Assembly (NCBI GenBank): GCA_021014945.1
Contig: MU266447.1
Coordinates: 1-64,000 of the forward strand
Length of the DNA stretch: 64,000 nucleotides
Reading direction: 5' to 3'
Source: Leucogyrophana mollusca
Taxonomy: Eukaryota; Basidiomycota; Agaricomycetes; Boletales
Each line of letters begins with the position of its first letter. Positions within the stretch are counted from its first letter, which is position 1. Below the pieces are notes generated by a model. The model was not told where the DNA came from, ran no database searches, and worked only from the letters and a program-made list of their open reading frames with translations. Positions 11,339 through 21,624 of the stretch are shown piece by piece. Made by a program: the position numbers and the translations under genes.

Positions 11339-11772
11339 CATAAACATCTTCAAGTGAACAACACCAAAACCACCATCTGCAGAATGACTCGAAGACCATT
11401 GGAAGATACGTAGATATCACCTAGTAATATACCCACTCATATACCCACTTTTTGATGTCGGAGAAGGAGCCTCGGCCAAGACTGATTCGTGAGCTTTTAA
11501 TCCTCGAGGCAGCTTAAGTGGGCGCTTGCAGGTGTTTGTTTCGATTCATCACATCGCCGATAACGATTGCGAACATCAGTCGTCCTTCTAAGCTAAACCT
11601 CAGACTCCAATCAATCTGTGGACATCTTAGCAGGCGGCCTTGACGCACACGAAACTATCTGACTCGATTAAACCCCTGCCACAGCTCTTTAACGTTGTTC
11701 GTCTACTTTCACGAGCCCGGACCGAGCCTTACTCCATCATTATCCCCTGCTGATACCCTCCGAGAGCCATCC
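11339..11772. other. Intergenic upstream of HET gene 1
   Basis: No gene recognised; presumed 3' end of the muramidase gene and promoter of the HET gene. Confidence 0.4.
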
Positions 11773-13314
11773 ATGGCAGATCAGCTCATTCGCGACATCT
11801 TCGATGAATACATATTCAATGAACTCCCTACGCACCTCCTTTACGTCCCAGATATGAAGCTCATGGGCCGAAGCGATGTCCGAAAACACTTCAAGTATGT
11901 CCTCCAGGAGATCGAACATGAATTGGACGGAATAAGCGGGGGCGACGAGCAAAGGAGATATGCCTCCATCAGGAAGTTGGTGAAGCAGAAGGTCAAATAC
12001 GCTGTACTCTCTCATAGGTGGCTAGACGAAGGAGAGCCAACGTTTCAGGAGATATCGAGAGGCGAGTCGGGAGATGAGCCAGGCTATGATAAGCTTATGG
12101 CGTTCTGCGAGAAGGCCAAGCTATTTGGGTGTGATTTCGTCTGGTCAGATACATGCTGCATCGACAAGACGAGCAGCGCGGAGCTAGACGAAGCCATCCG
12201 GTCGATGTTCAGGTGGTACCGTAACGCACACATGTGCATCGCGTATCTAGCCGATTCGTGCACCATCGCCGATTTTGAGAACGAGATCTGGTTCAGAAGG
12301 GGGTGGACGTTACAGGAGGTTTTGGCTCCATGGAGGATGAAGTTTTATGGGAAGGGGTGGATTCCGTTCAGCGGAGACGACAACGATAAAGGGAGCGAGG
12401 GCGCTATCATGCTTGCGATATCACGCTTAACCAAGATCCCAATGGACGACTTGATATCTTTTTCGCCTGGAAAGGACAGGGTGCGAGAGAAGATGTCGTG
12501 GGCGTCAAAGAGACGGACAACGAGGATCGAGGACGTTGCGTATTCCCTCGTTGGGATGTTCGATGTTAGCCTCATGGTCGCATACGGAGAGGGGAGAAGG
12601 GCGTTTTATAGATTACTGGAGGCAATCATCCAGAGCTCGGATGATTGTGACGTCTTCTACTGGAAGGGGCCGCGCTCTCCTTACAGTGCCGCTTTACCGG
12701 CTTCACCTTGTTGCTACGCCCCTCGAGGCGAATCGACAGGGCACCGTGCATCCTCTATCGACTCTGACTCGCCTCGCGGTGCTTTGATAAAACCAGGCTC
12801 GGCCTTCAGTGGTACGCAGTGGTTACTGGACGCCAAACTATTTGCGAGCGGTGGGGACAAGTTGTTTGCACTGACAAATCACGGTTTACGCCTCAAAGTA
12901 CTCCTCGTGCGGATGAACAGCGATGGAACTTCAGAATCACGGTCAACAGAGTCTGCCTTATCGGCTGAAGCAGGAATGCGCATGCGAAAAGTCGTCTTTA
13001 GACACGAGGATTTGGAGGACGTCGTCGTGGAGGATCCAATCCCTTATAGGGACGACATGGACATCAACTGGGCCGTCGGTATCATTGATTACTGGCAGTC
13101 TTATGAGAAGGGTTGTGTGGACACCAGGAGAGGCCACCCATTCACAGCTTTTCTGCTGTATAATGTAGGGTTGCCACGGCGTGGACATGGACCGAGAGGA
13201 TTTTTCCGGGGTGAGTTGGAAGGAGAGCGGTGGGGGAAGGTAGAGACGAACAATATCGTCGAAATACGTCCTAAAAGGTTTTTGGAGGATGCCCTTATCA
13301 CATTGTACCTGTAG
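11773..13314 (+). CDS. HET-domain protein 1, 513 aa
   Basis: Heterokaryon-incompatibility (HET) domain protein; in fungi such proteins control vegetative incompatibility and regulated cell death after fusion with non-self. No intron. The start at 11773 (MADQLIRDIF) is the first ATG; upstream in-frame sequence lacks one. An N-terminal block shared by all four copies (IFDEYIFNELPTHLLYVP) precedes the HET domain: VKYAVLSHRWLDEGEP (~73-88), WSDTCCIDK (~124-132), RSMFRWYRNA, WFRRGWTLQE, and MSWASKRRTTRIEDVAYSLVGMFDVSLMVAYGEG is split over ~237-270. The C-terminal ~200 residues after YSAALPASP vary between copies except for KLFALTNHGLRLKVLLVR and the end ITLYL. No NACHT, WD40 or ankyrin part is attached. 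Neighbours are a GH25 gene and a membrane-protein family gene. Confidence 0.88.
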   Translation: MADQLIRDIFDEYIFNELPTHLLYVPDMKLMGRSDVRKHFKYVLQEIEHELDGISGGDEQRRYASIRKLVKQKVKYAVLSHRWLDEGEPTFQEISRGESGDEPGYDKLMAFCEKAKLFGCDFVWSDTCCIDKTSSAELDEAIRSMFRWYRNAHMCIAYLADSCTIADFENEIWFRRGWTLQEVLAPWRMKFYGKGWIPFSGDDNDKGSEGAIMLAISRLTKIPMDDLISFSPGKDRVREKMSWASKRRTTRIEDVAYSLVGMFDVSLMVAYGEGRRAFYRLLEAIIQSSDDCDVFYWKGPRSPYSAALPASPCCYAPRGESTGHRASSIDSDSPRGALIKPGSAFSGTQWLLDAKLFASGGDKLFALTNHGLRLKVLLVRMNSDGTSESRSTESALSAEAGMRMRKVVFRHEDLEDVVVEDPIPYRDDMDINWAVGIIDYWQSYEKGCVDTRRGHPFTAFLLYNVGLPRRGHGPRGFFRGELEGERWGKVETNNIVEIRPKRFLEDALITLYL

Positions 13315-13879
13315 TTAGAAGAGTTCCCAGTCTACACAGAAGCGTGTGGTACCATCGAAGCTACCTACGTCAGAGAAAGTTGCAGGGACATATGAACATC
13401 GGCCAGTCTAAACAACAGAAACACATAACAGCCTGCGACTTCAGCCAACGCGACGGGGCACGGATAACAGCAGCATCCATTTTTCCGAACGAGGTACCGC
13501 AAGGATGAGGAAAGTTTCCCGTTTCATGGCTGTTTGATGGTCGATGCGTTCTCGGGTGGAGAGGAGATCGTGGTCGGGATGTCACATAAAGGTCAGCTTT
13601 CGAGCTGACGTTGATGCCGGGTCATGGTGGTTTGCTCCCGTGCGCTTGTTGTTAGTTGTTGAATTCTAAGGGCTCTGTCAAACACCTCCAGTCGTCATCC
13701 TTGATATCGCCACCCGCCGCCACATTCCAACAGCTCTCTTCGATTCCGATAGTAAGCAAGTGGATGAACCCGTGTAGAATATCTGACACTCGATGAAGGT
13801 ACTCGGACACTAGATGGTATAATTACAGGCACGCACTACTGGAGCAGCCGTTATCGACGTCGCTCGTCATGTGTTTGAT
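13315..13879. other. Intergenic downstream of HET gene 1
   Basis: Nothing recognised beyond the presumed HET 3' untranslated region. Confidence 0.4.
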
Positions 13880-14515
13880 CCCAGACCAACACTGAAAGGG
13901 CATATAAATGTTCTCTTACCTCAAGTTCTCCTCATCGTATTCAAAATTTTGCTCAAGTCTTACCGATTGTTGGAAGGAGATCCGTCGATTTTATGGCTGC
14001 TGTGCGACAAAGGTAGTATAGACTCAGGCTCCCTCCCAGAACCCGTTGGGATAGTGCGAAACATGTTGTCCCCATCAACATCACATCCGCTTGCCAATCT
14101 TCGTTGAGAACCATGACAACGGCACCCACGTAAACCCTCGTCTTGACAGAGCTCTCTACAGACGGGTGGAATTTCATTGATGTTTGTGCCCGGAGTTCTG
14201 ACTGATTCAGTCGATGGCCTGCATAATTTGGTACTGCTTAGCTGCATGGGGCAGTGCCTTCGCAGCCATTTTGGGCCCTAGACCGAGACCGAGCTCCACT
14301 GACAAATCTTAGTGACTCTCAAAATACAACGCATCACGGCACTCGTCCTCTGTTTTCAATTTTGATACACCTCCTGTGGGCGAGGAGAAGGGTTGAACCA
14401 CGTCAGAACCTCAGAGATGTGAGCGCCCCACCGGACCAACCGAAGTGTAGGAGACTCAAGAACTCTCGCGAGTACTTCGATACGTTGGCAGCAGAAATTC
14501 GATACAGATGATCAT
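13880..14515 (+). pseudogene. F-box protein relic 2
   Basis: Short decayed relative of the 7440-8984 gene. INVLLPQVLLIVFKILLKSYR matches the F-box line INALPTELLLIIFKIVYQLHR; NMLSPSTSHPLANLR matches DMLCPALFPFSIASVCR; DGWNFIDVCARSSD matches DGGNFRDMCAGGSR. Much of the body between these is missing, and stops follow at once. It lies between HET gene 1 and the interrupted membrane-protein gene. Confidence 0.65.
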
Positions 14516-14691
14516 TAGACCCGGACTCATGGTACACGCACTGCGCGTCCCGCCCAGCTAGAGGCATCGCCCCACGGTTCAAAAACATAAATACAAAAGG
14601 GTATCCCGATTGTCTCGATCTATCTGTGATTGGTACGTTCGCAACATTAGTTCAGCACTCGAGGCATACGACTGCATGTACTCACCCGTAC

Positions 14692-16080
14692 TTATTCGCT
14701 CCCAGAGCTCCCCGTGAATCGCTCTGCCAGCTTGTTGGGAGCACAGAGCATGTATCCGTCCCATGCTGCTGTCGCATCGGACAGCAGAACCTTCAACAGC
14801 TTCTTGCCGGCGTCATCCAGCTCCATGGCTACTGGCGGCCAGTCTCTCTCATCGAACTCCAGCACATCGCCAGGCAAAACCCTCTTTACTATCATGTTTT
14901 TCCACACCCTCCACACTTCCGTGTCGTTCGGCAAAAATTCGTTCAGCAATTTGCTGGGGTCCAAGGGCCGGAGTTCCAGGATGACAAAAACTGCCATGGC
15001 TGTTCTCGTCCCAAGCTGGTATCTCTTCATTCGTGGGTTGCTCAATACCTCGCAAAGCATGTCTGCTTGTATCTTGAACTTTTCCAGCGAGGATAGGAAG
15101 GAGTTATAGGCCCAGGAGATTACGAAAGACAGCAGAAACACGATTTGGCCGATGAGCGCGCCCTGAGGGATAAGGAGGAGCTGAAGCAAGAACTGCAGGA
15201 CCAGCAACAGTGAGCATAACCCGATGCTCCGATATTCGGGACGTTTCTCTTCTGAAGAATCTCCGTGATTAACAGAACCTCCTTCCGCTGCAGCGATGGC
15301 CGGGCCTATTTTGGTATACCGTCCTTCCATGTTCAATACGAACTTGCCCTTCGTGACCACATTCACACACTTTTCCCTGCCTTTCAAAACCACGATCTCT
15401 TCTCCTATTAAAACCCCGTCTCCCGGCGGCACACCTGGTGCCGGATCCTTGACCGTTTCCACTTTGAGTAGACCGGAACCAATAATCAGGCAGGATAGTC
15501 CACTAGAAACGATTCCGAGGAGGATCATGCTGAAGCAATATCAGTCGCCATAGTGTGCGCACACAGCTCAGGCCAACGCACTGGCTGTAGTTGGTATGCA
15601 TGCATACAAGGTTGCGTCAACCCCCATCATTGGCAGGGGTTTGTCGTGAGAAATATCGCCGAGGTCAACGATGGTCACTCTCTCTGGTCGGGTGACTCTT
15701 CCACCCAACTGCTTCTTCGGCTTCTCTTTGCATCTCTCCGATAACAAATATGCCAGGTGTGTTGTTGGCTCGATGACACTTCCGGACTGTGTAGCGATAT
15801 ACTTGGGCCCAGCTTTGCCATCTAGCTCAAACATGATGGCAGGGCTGACGTTCGGGCCGGGGAAGAGACCGTCCCATAGACGAGAGTTAGCGAGCTGTCC
15901 AAAGCGTTTCGCAACAGTGTAGCTGCCAGGTGAGTTATACCACCCCCACCACCTTCTTCCCTTGCGGACGTGAACCGTCGCCATTGCCGAAATGGCCTCG
16001 TCACCCCCAAAGACACCCGCAACGCCGGAGGTGTCGAGAGAAAATGACGATTTGTTGAGTGGTATATGGAGAGGGGGCAT
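14692..16080 (-). pseudogene. Membrane-protein family copy A, two in-frame TGA (or 78-nt intron)
   Basis: Paralog of the intact gene at 17860-19122, unrecognised family. Shared blocks: SFSLDTSGVAGVFGGDEAISAMATVHV, GRRWWGWYNSPGSYTVAKRF, LWDGLF, SGRVT-like GGRVTRPERVT, MILLGIVSSGLSCLIIGSG, LLLIPQGALIGQIVFLLSF, VLSNPRMKRYQLGTRTAMAVF and LPNDTEVWRVWKNM. The frame is open except for two TGA codons (near 15568 and 15541) where copy B has Cys and Trp. Both stops fall within 15530-15607, which begins GTATGC, contains CTGAT ten bases before the end and finishes TTCAG; removing it keeps frame and gives 436 aa, but deletes part of the first hydrophobic segment. So it is either a recent pseudogene or a gene with an acquired intron. 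The 16080 start is an ATG aligned with copy B. Confidence 0.6.
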
Positions 16081-17859
16081 AATGGATTGTGAAATGCTTG
16101 GCGATTATGATGTATTTCTTGTTACGTTCAGGCAAATTGACTTGTGCACGACCAGATGTCGATGTTTATATATCTTGGTGTGTTCTTGCTATGAGACAGA
16201 ACGCAGCTTCTCTTGCGGAGGTGCAGGGATATGTTACCCTGACATCGTCGCCTTGCACCTGCCACCGCATGTTTTCAAAGATGGTAATCCACGTCCTCCC
16301 ACTCTCAAGTTCGAAGTTTCTCTCCCGGTGATCATGGAAAGACTGTAGAAGATAGAATCACATCGGGAACACAAGGAGACCGTGCCGCTCTGTCGGATCA
16401 GCGTCTGCGATGAGCGCTTTGGCCGAATCTCTAGGATCGGCAAAACTTCGAGGCAGTTCGTTTACATTTACTTACCCTGATAACTGCGAACGATGCACAC
16501 AGCATACCACACTTTCGTGAAGAGATGGAGAGGGGGGCATCATCCAGGCACAAGCGAGCCTACCGGGATCAAGGCTAAGTAGAAGCACAGTTCGAATTGA
16601 CCCATACTGGAAGCTTCTTGCCATCGAGGATGTGATGCGATAACAGCCACGGCTACCGGGAAACAAAATGTTGAGCTGTCACGTCACCCTCGGTGTGGCA
16701 AATGAATGTATGAACGTGCTCATCACGCTACGATGGCTCGACATGGATGCCATATGACCCGAAGACAGCAGGGCGATCAGGACTATCACAACGTCCGAGC
16801 CGCATGTACTTGAGAATCTGAAAAGACTCCATGCTCGTGAGGCCGTCCAACAATGGGGAGCTCAGGAGCCGCGTTCCAGCCACGCTTTCACTTGTGCTGA
16901 AAGGGTCTCACTGCTAGGAGAGTATTCCGAACTATCACATAGATCAGCATGGACCTGCAAAAGATCAAGAACCGGAGATTTTGGTCATGAACACCAGTTC
17001 CTTGGTAGCCGACGCAGACATAGAAACTGCGTGGACTACCAAAGTGTTTCCGCGCACGTAGGTGACATCGCATGTGAACGTCGCGACTTCATAGCTTTAA
17101 CTTCTAGAGTCACAGTCGTATTATAGCATGAGGTCTGCATGATACAGCGAGGGGTCGGTCTGATGCAAACTTCTGATACACAGCGCGCGGAAGAACACGC
17201 CGACAAAGAAGCCTCCCCCTAAGGACATCGCTGGGCCAGATGTTGGAACGCCCTGAATTTTGAACAGTGAAGGGTAACCATTAATCCCAGTTCTTGAAGC
17301 TTGTTAGCGTATCATGTGATGAATACGGTCCTAGCGGTGTGCGCACTTTTTGTCCATTACATGAGAGCCCGAGCTCGCAGCAGTACTGACATCATGAGCC
17401 TCATCACACCGCCCCCCTGCTGAATGTTGAAATTGAACCAGGAGATGCGAACAGGAAAAAAACCGTCTCGATGATCGGCACGGAAGTACATCCTGCCAAA
17501 CTGGGACTCCGACGATCATAACACCTGCCGCACCTTGGTCGCACCCGCATGTCACACAGTCACAAGAATGGCCATTGCGGCAAATGACTGTGCAGCCTTG
17601 CTGCATCATCCCCGTAACCTCGTTCAAGCTCTGCTGTGTTCTGTGAAATGCAAAGCGCCTTCAAGAATGCCATAAAGTACGGATTATAGCCTATTCCAGG
17701 CTCCTACATTTCATCTACTTGCCAAACCACTGGCAAGTCTTCCGTGCGTGGCTTCGTCGCTCTCAATCTAAAGTCAGTTGCGGTCCATTGTACTTTGAAG
17801 GTTTACTGCTACTCACGCCTTGGCATTTAACCTAGTCAGATATTCTATCGTCTTCCACA
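16081..17859. other. Divergent intergenic region between membrane-protein copies
   Basis: About 1.8 kb separating the two divergent family members, so it should hold both promoters. No recognisable gene. One minus-strand frame at 17331-17627 is Cys-rich (CTVICRNGHSCDCVTCGC) but has no supporting context. Confidence 0.4.
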
Positions 17860-19122
17860 ATGGCCTGGACACCATTCCGGGGTTCTCATTTTAATCTCGA
17901 TACTTCGGGAATAGCAGGATTGTTTGGAGGAGAGGAAACCGTTTCAGCGATGGCGACATTACATGTATTTGAGGGCAGACGGTGGCTCGGGTGGTATAAT
18001 TCTCCCGGTGCATACTTAGTTGCAGAAAGATACGAGCGCCTGGCAACCTCAAGATTCTGGGATGGACTCTTTCATGGGGTCACTACCGATCCCGGTACCC
18101 TATTCGGAGTGGACGCACTCAAAGGACCGGCGTACAAATGCACGGTTTCCGGAACCAGCATTCCGCAGACTGGCCACGTTGGCGCGCTTTTTGCGAAGGC
18201 ATGCAAAGAGACACCAGGTTTACAGATATCGGGAAGAATCACCTCGCCGGTTGAAGTGACCACGGTAACACTATCACACGTCCCGGCATTTGAGATGAAC
18301 CCGAAGCGCCAACGCAACCATTCCGGTCTACTCGCTAGTATTCCAATCGCCTCCAGCATCGCCGCTTGCTTCGCGTGCGCATCCTTCGGGGACTGGTACT
18401 CTTTCGCCATGATCCTCGTCGGTATCATATCCAACGGACTTGCATGTTCCGTAATCGGGTCCGGAAAATTCACCTTCACCCACCCACGGCCTGCTCAAGG
18501 ATCCCCAGCTGGTGATGGAGTAATGTTCACCGATCGGGGGGTAATCGTTGTCAAAGGAGAGGAAGCAGCGGTGAATGCAATCACCAGAGGTCAATTCTCC
18601 CTACGATTTGCGAGCGAACCAGAATACGCCAACATACGGTCATGCGTCACATTACTCACCGCCCAGTTCATCGCACAGCTGCTCCTCATTCCGCAGGGCA
18701 CTCTTTTCGGCCAGGCAATGTTCCTGGGCTCTCTCGGCATCTCGTGGGCATACAACGCCCACCTCTCGCCGGTGGACAAGGAGGACATACAGATGAATAT
18801 ACTCATGAGTAACGTTCTGAACAACCCGCAGAAGAATAAATTTGTGCTGGGGACACGGACCTCTATGGCAATCTTCGCCACACTCGCACTTAACCCCGCT
18901 GATCCTGCAACCTTGCTCAAGGATATCATCCCGAACGACACAAGGGTGTGGAGGAAATGGAGGGAAATGGTTTCGCAGAGGGTCCAAACCAAAGAGAAAC
19001 TCCATTTCGACTCGTCAGACCCCGTCCTCTGCGATTTCAATGACGAAGAGAGCAAGCTGTTTAGAGCGCTGTGCCTGGACACTCAGGCGGCGTACGAAGG
19101 CTTCCTTCTCCACCACACATGA
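17860..19122 (+). CDS. Unrecognised multi-pass membrane protein, copy B, 420 aa
   Basis: Intact single-exon gene, ATG at 17860. I do not recognise the family. Residues 1-150 are soluble-looking: NLDTSGIAGLFGGEE, MATLHVFEGRRWLGWYNSPGAYLVAERY, FWDGLF. Four hydrophobic segments follow: ASIPIASSIAACFACASF (~165-182), YSFAMILVGIISNGLACSVIG (~185-206), TLLTAQFIAQLLLIPQ (~270-285) and LFGQAMFLGSLGISWAY (~288-305). The C-terminal ~110 residues are conserved with copy A (NNPQKNKFVLGTRTSMAIFATL, IIPNDTRVWRKWREM). It lies between copy A and HET gene 2. A role linked to the HET genes is only inferred from position. Confidence 0.75.
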   Translation: MAWTPFRGSHFNLDTSGIAGLFGGEETVSAMATLHVFEGRRWLGWYNSPGAYLVAERYERLATSRFWDGLFHGVTTDPGTLFGVDALKGPAYKCTVSGTSIPQTGHVGALFAKACKETPGLQISGRITSPVEVTTVTLSHVPAFEMNPKRQRNHSGLLASIPIASSIAACFACASFGDWYSFAMILVGIISNGLACSVIGSGKFTFTHPRPAQGSPAGDGVMFTDRGVIVVKGEEAAVNAITRGQFSLRFASEPEYANIRSCVTLLTAQFIAQLLLIPQGTLFGQAMFLGSLGISWAYNAHLSPVDKEDIQMNILMSNVLNNPQKNKFVLGTRTSMAIFATLALNPADPATLLKDIIPNDTRVWRKWREMVSQRVQTKEKLHFDSSDPVLCDFNDEESKLFRALCLDTQAAYEGFLLHHT

Positions 19123-19599
19123 CGCTACGATTTTACGCGGCGGCTTTCGACTATGCCATATCTGACATCTACTCCAGCAGTTCTTTCCTCACCTTGGGGC
19201 ATCGTCCTGAGGGCTGAGCTACTATGTACCTCCTTCATTATTAGTTTCCTGCATTCCGTAGAAAGATATTGAGGCAGTCGTTCATTTTGCGATCGGATAG
19301 CGCTGATCGGATCGTGCCAGTTGCACACGAGGCGTGCCCAAAGACTCGCGATCGTGGCGGCGCATCTACATGTCTTCTCCAAGTCTTTTCTCAACGCTCA
19401 GGCATCGATCAGCTATCGAAACCTCTTCCTTAGTGAAGCGACACCACCGTTAGTCGACGCCTCCCCACATATCCTCGACGATCGCTGCCAGGGAACGAGT
19501 GCATCTTAGAGCTTACCAACGTCTCTCCCGGCGAGCCCTTCGTCGTTTTCTCGCTTGATCTCATTAAGACCCACTGTTCACATCCCTGAAGAGACCCTC
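19123..19599. other. Intergenic upstream of HET gene 2
   Basis: No gene recognised; promoter region of HET gene 2. Confidence 0.4.
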
Positions 19600-21024
19600 A
19601 TGGTTAGCCAGGACGTCCACGACATCTTCGATGAATATGTCTTCAATGAGCTCCCCACACACCTGCTCTATGTCCCGAAGATGAAGGTCATGGGGCGTGA
19701 GGAGGTTCAAATGTACCTTCAGCCCGCAATCGAGGGAATAACTGAGGAGGAGATCATGCGGCAAAGCCGGGCCAACCTCGACAGGGAACAACTGATCAAG
19801 AAGATGGTGAAAGCGAGAATCAGATACGCCATCTTTTCACACCGGTGGCTTAGAACCGCCGAGCCGACGTTCCAGGACGTCACGGTGTCAAAGGGAAGAT
19901 TGGCAGGCGGGGCGGGGTACGCGAAGCTGAAGGAGTTTTGCAAGAAGGCGAAGGAGTTTGGATGTGACTTCGTTTGGTCGGACACGTGCTGCATCGACAA
20001 GACTAGCAGCGCGGAGCTGGATGAGGCCATCCGGTCAATGTTCAGATGGTACCGGAATGCCTATATCTGCATCGCCTTCCTCGCCGACTCGTCCACCATT
20101 GCTGATTTCGACAAGGAGGCGTGGTTCAGAAGGGGGTGGACGCTGCAGGAGCTCCTCGCGCCCAAGAGGATGAAGTTCTTTGGCAAGGGGTGGATTCCGT
20201 TCAGCGAAGACGAAAACGACAAGAAGCCAGCAGGCGACAATCGTATTCTCCTCGCCATATCGGGCGTGACGAAGATCCCCGCCACCGACCTGACGTCTTT
20301 TCAGCCTGGGACCGATCGTGTGAGGGAGAAGATGTCGTGGGCGTCGAGGAGACGCACGACGAGGATAGAGGACGTCGCATATTCCCTCATCGGGATGTTC
20401 GACGTGAGCCTCATGGTCGCGTACGGGGAAGGAAACAGAGCGTTCTACAGACTGCTGGAGGCAATCATCCAGCGATCTAATGTACTGGACATCTTCCAGT
20501 GGAGAGGCGAGCCTTCCCCGTACAATGCTGCGTTGCCAGCTTCACCGAGCTGTTACCCCTATCGGAGCACTCGGAGCACCTTCCGACCAGATCAAACGGG
20601 AGACAAGCTGTTCGCGTTGACGAACGATGGCTTACGTCTCAAGGTTCTTCTTGTGCGGGTGACATGCCATCGGGCTTCGTCTTCAGAATCGGAACTTCTG
20701 GCGCGTCCGGTCGGGGGCACCCGCACAAGGAAATTCGTTTTCAGCCACAAGAGCTTAGAGAACGTAGTGTTGGATGTAGTCTCAGAACCACAGGTCTATC
20801 GTGACACTGACAGCTGGGCTCTCGGAGTCATTGACTACTGGCACTCCCTGTCGAGTGAGAGGGGGTCGGTGGAGGCCGGTAATGGGATACCTCCATTCAC
20901 AGCGTTTCTACTGCACAGTTATGCGATGGATATGCGGTGGAAGAAGGTGAAGGTGGACAATGTTGTCGAAGTATTTCCGAAAGAGTTTTGGGAGGGCGAC
21001 CTTGTCACTCTGTACCTGAAGTAG
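19600..21024 (+). CDS. HET-domain protein 2, 474 aa
   Basis: Second intronless HET paralog. ATG at 19600 (MVSQDVHDIFDEYVFNELP) aligns with the starts of the other copies; the longer frame upstream has no ATG. HET landmarks: RYAIFSHRWLRTAEPTFQD, DFVWSDTCCIDKTSSAELDE, SMFRWYRNAYICIAFLAD, WFRRGWTLQELLAPKRM, RRTTRIEDVAYSLIGMFDVS, VAYGEGNRAFYRLLEAII. It is the shortest copy because the linker after YNAALPASPSCYPY is compressed. The C-terminus keeps KLFALTNDGLRLKVLLVRV and ends in VTLYLK. Same expected role as copy 1: non-self recognition or cell-death control; trigger unknown. Confidence 0.88.
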   Translation: MVSQDVHDIFDEYVFNELPTHLLYVPKMKVMGREEVQMYLQPAIEGITEEEIMRQSRANLDREQLIKKMVKARIRYAIFSHRWLRTAEPTFQDVTVSKGRLAGGAGYAKLKEFCKKAKEFGCDFVWSDTCCIDKTSSAELDEAIRSMFRWYRNAYICIAFLADSSTIADFDKEAWFRRGWTLQELLAPKRMKFFGKGWIPFSEDENDKKPAGDNRILLAISGVTKIPATDLTSFQPGTDRVREKMSWASRRRTTRIEDVAYSLIGMFDVSLMVAYGEGNRAFYRLLEAIIQRSNVLDIFQWRGEPSPYNAALPASPSCYPYRSTRSTFRPDQTGDKLFALTNDGLRLKVLLVRVTCHRASSSESELLARPVGGTRTRKFVFSHKSLENVVLDVVSEPQVYRDTDSWALGVIDYWHSLSSERGSVEAGNGIPPFTAFLLHSYAMDMRWKKVKVDNVVEVFPKEFWEGDLVTLYLK

Positions 21025-21624
21025 AGGAGTTCTTCTCTACTACCACACTCGCTTTCGTCCACACTGGGGCAGAACAGATGAAGGACAAGGCGGATGTAGT
21101 CCTGGAGGGCCCAATAGCTTCAATAACATATCGGAAAGTACTTACTGCATTGTATCCTTACATCGCCCGGGATGGCGAACGGGAACGCGATGCACAAGAT
21201 ACATACCTGTAACCCGAACCCTACAATATCAAAGTAGCAGCGCCGACTTCCAGAGTAAAGAAAATTAGCAGGAATCGTAAACGACAGACAGACATACAGA
21301 TCCACCAAGTCCATTCCGTAGTAGTATTGGTATGACGATGAGGGCGGGGGCGGTGAACATATGGAGATGCAAGTTGGAGGACAACAACAGCGAGGGTAAA
21401 ACGTATCGTAGGGTAGGACGAAAGGTATGGTAAGACGGAGAGGTGGAACGTATCGCAGACTATAGGGGCCCGAGAACGAAGGAATATGGCGTGGGAGTAG
21501 GACCAGCATGTGCGATGAGTCGAGGCGTGTATGTGTATTAAATTATGTATGAGTGGGATGTACCTGAGGTTTGCATGCTTGAGAGTGGAATTATCATCGT
21601 TCGCGGTCAGCAATCGATTCGGTG
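21025..21624. other. Convergent intergenic region
   Basis: Lies between the 3' ends of HET gene 2 and the alpha/beta hydrolase. No gene recognised. Confidence 0.4.

Noticed and set aside
14692..16080. TGA recoding (selenocysteine or alternative code) in the membrane-protein copy A
   Set aside because: All other genes use TGA as a normal stop, Dikarya generally lack selenocysteine insertion, and an intron or nonsense mutation explains the stops more simply.
17331..17627. Cys-rich 98-codon minus-strand frame (metallothionein-like)
   Set aside because: Cysteines are confined to one stretch, there is no signal peptide or paralog, and the region is otherwise non-coding.
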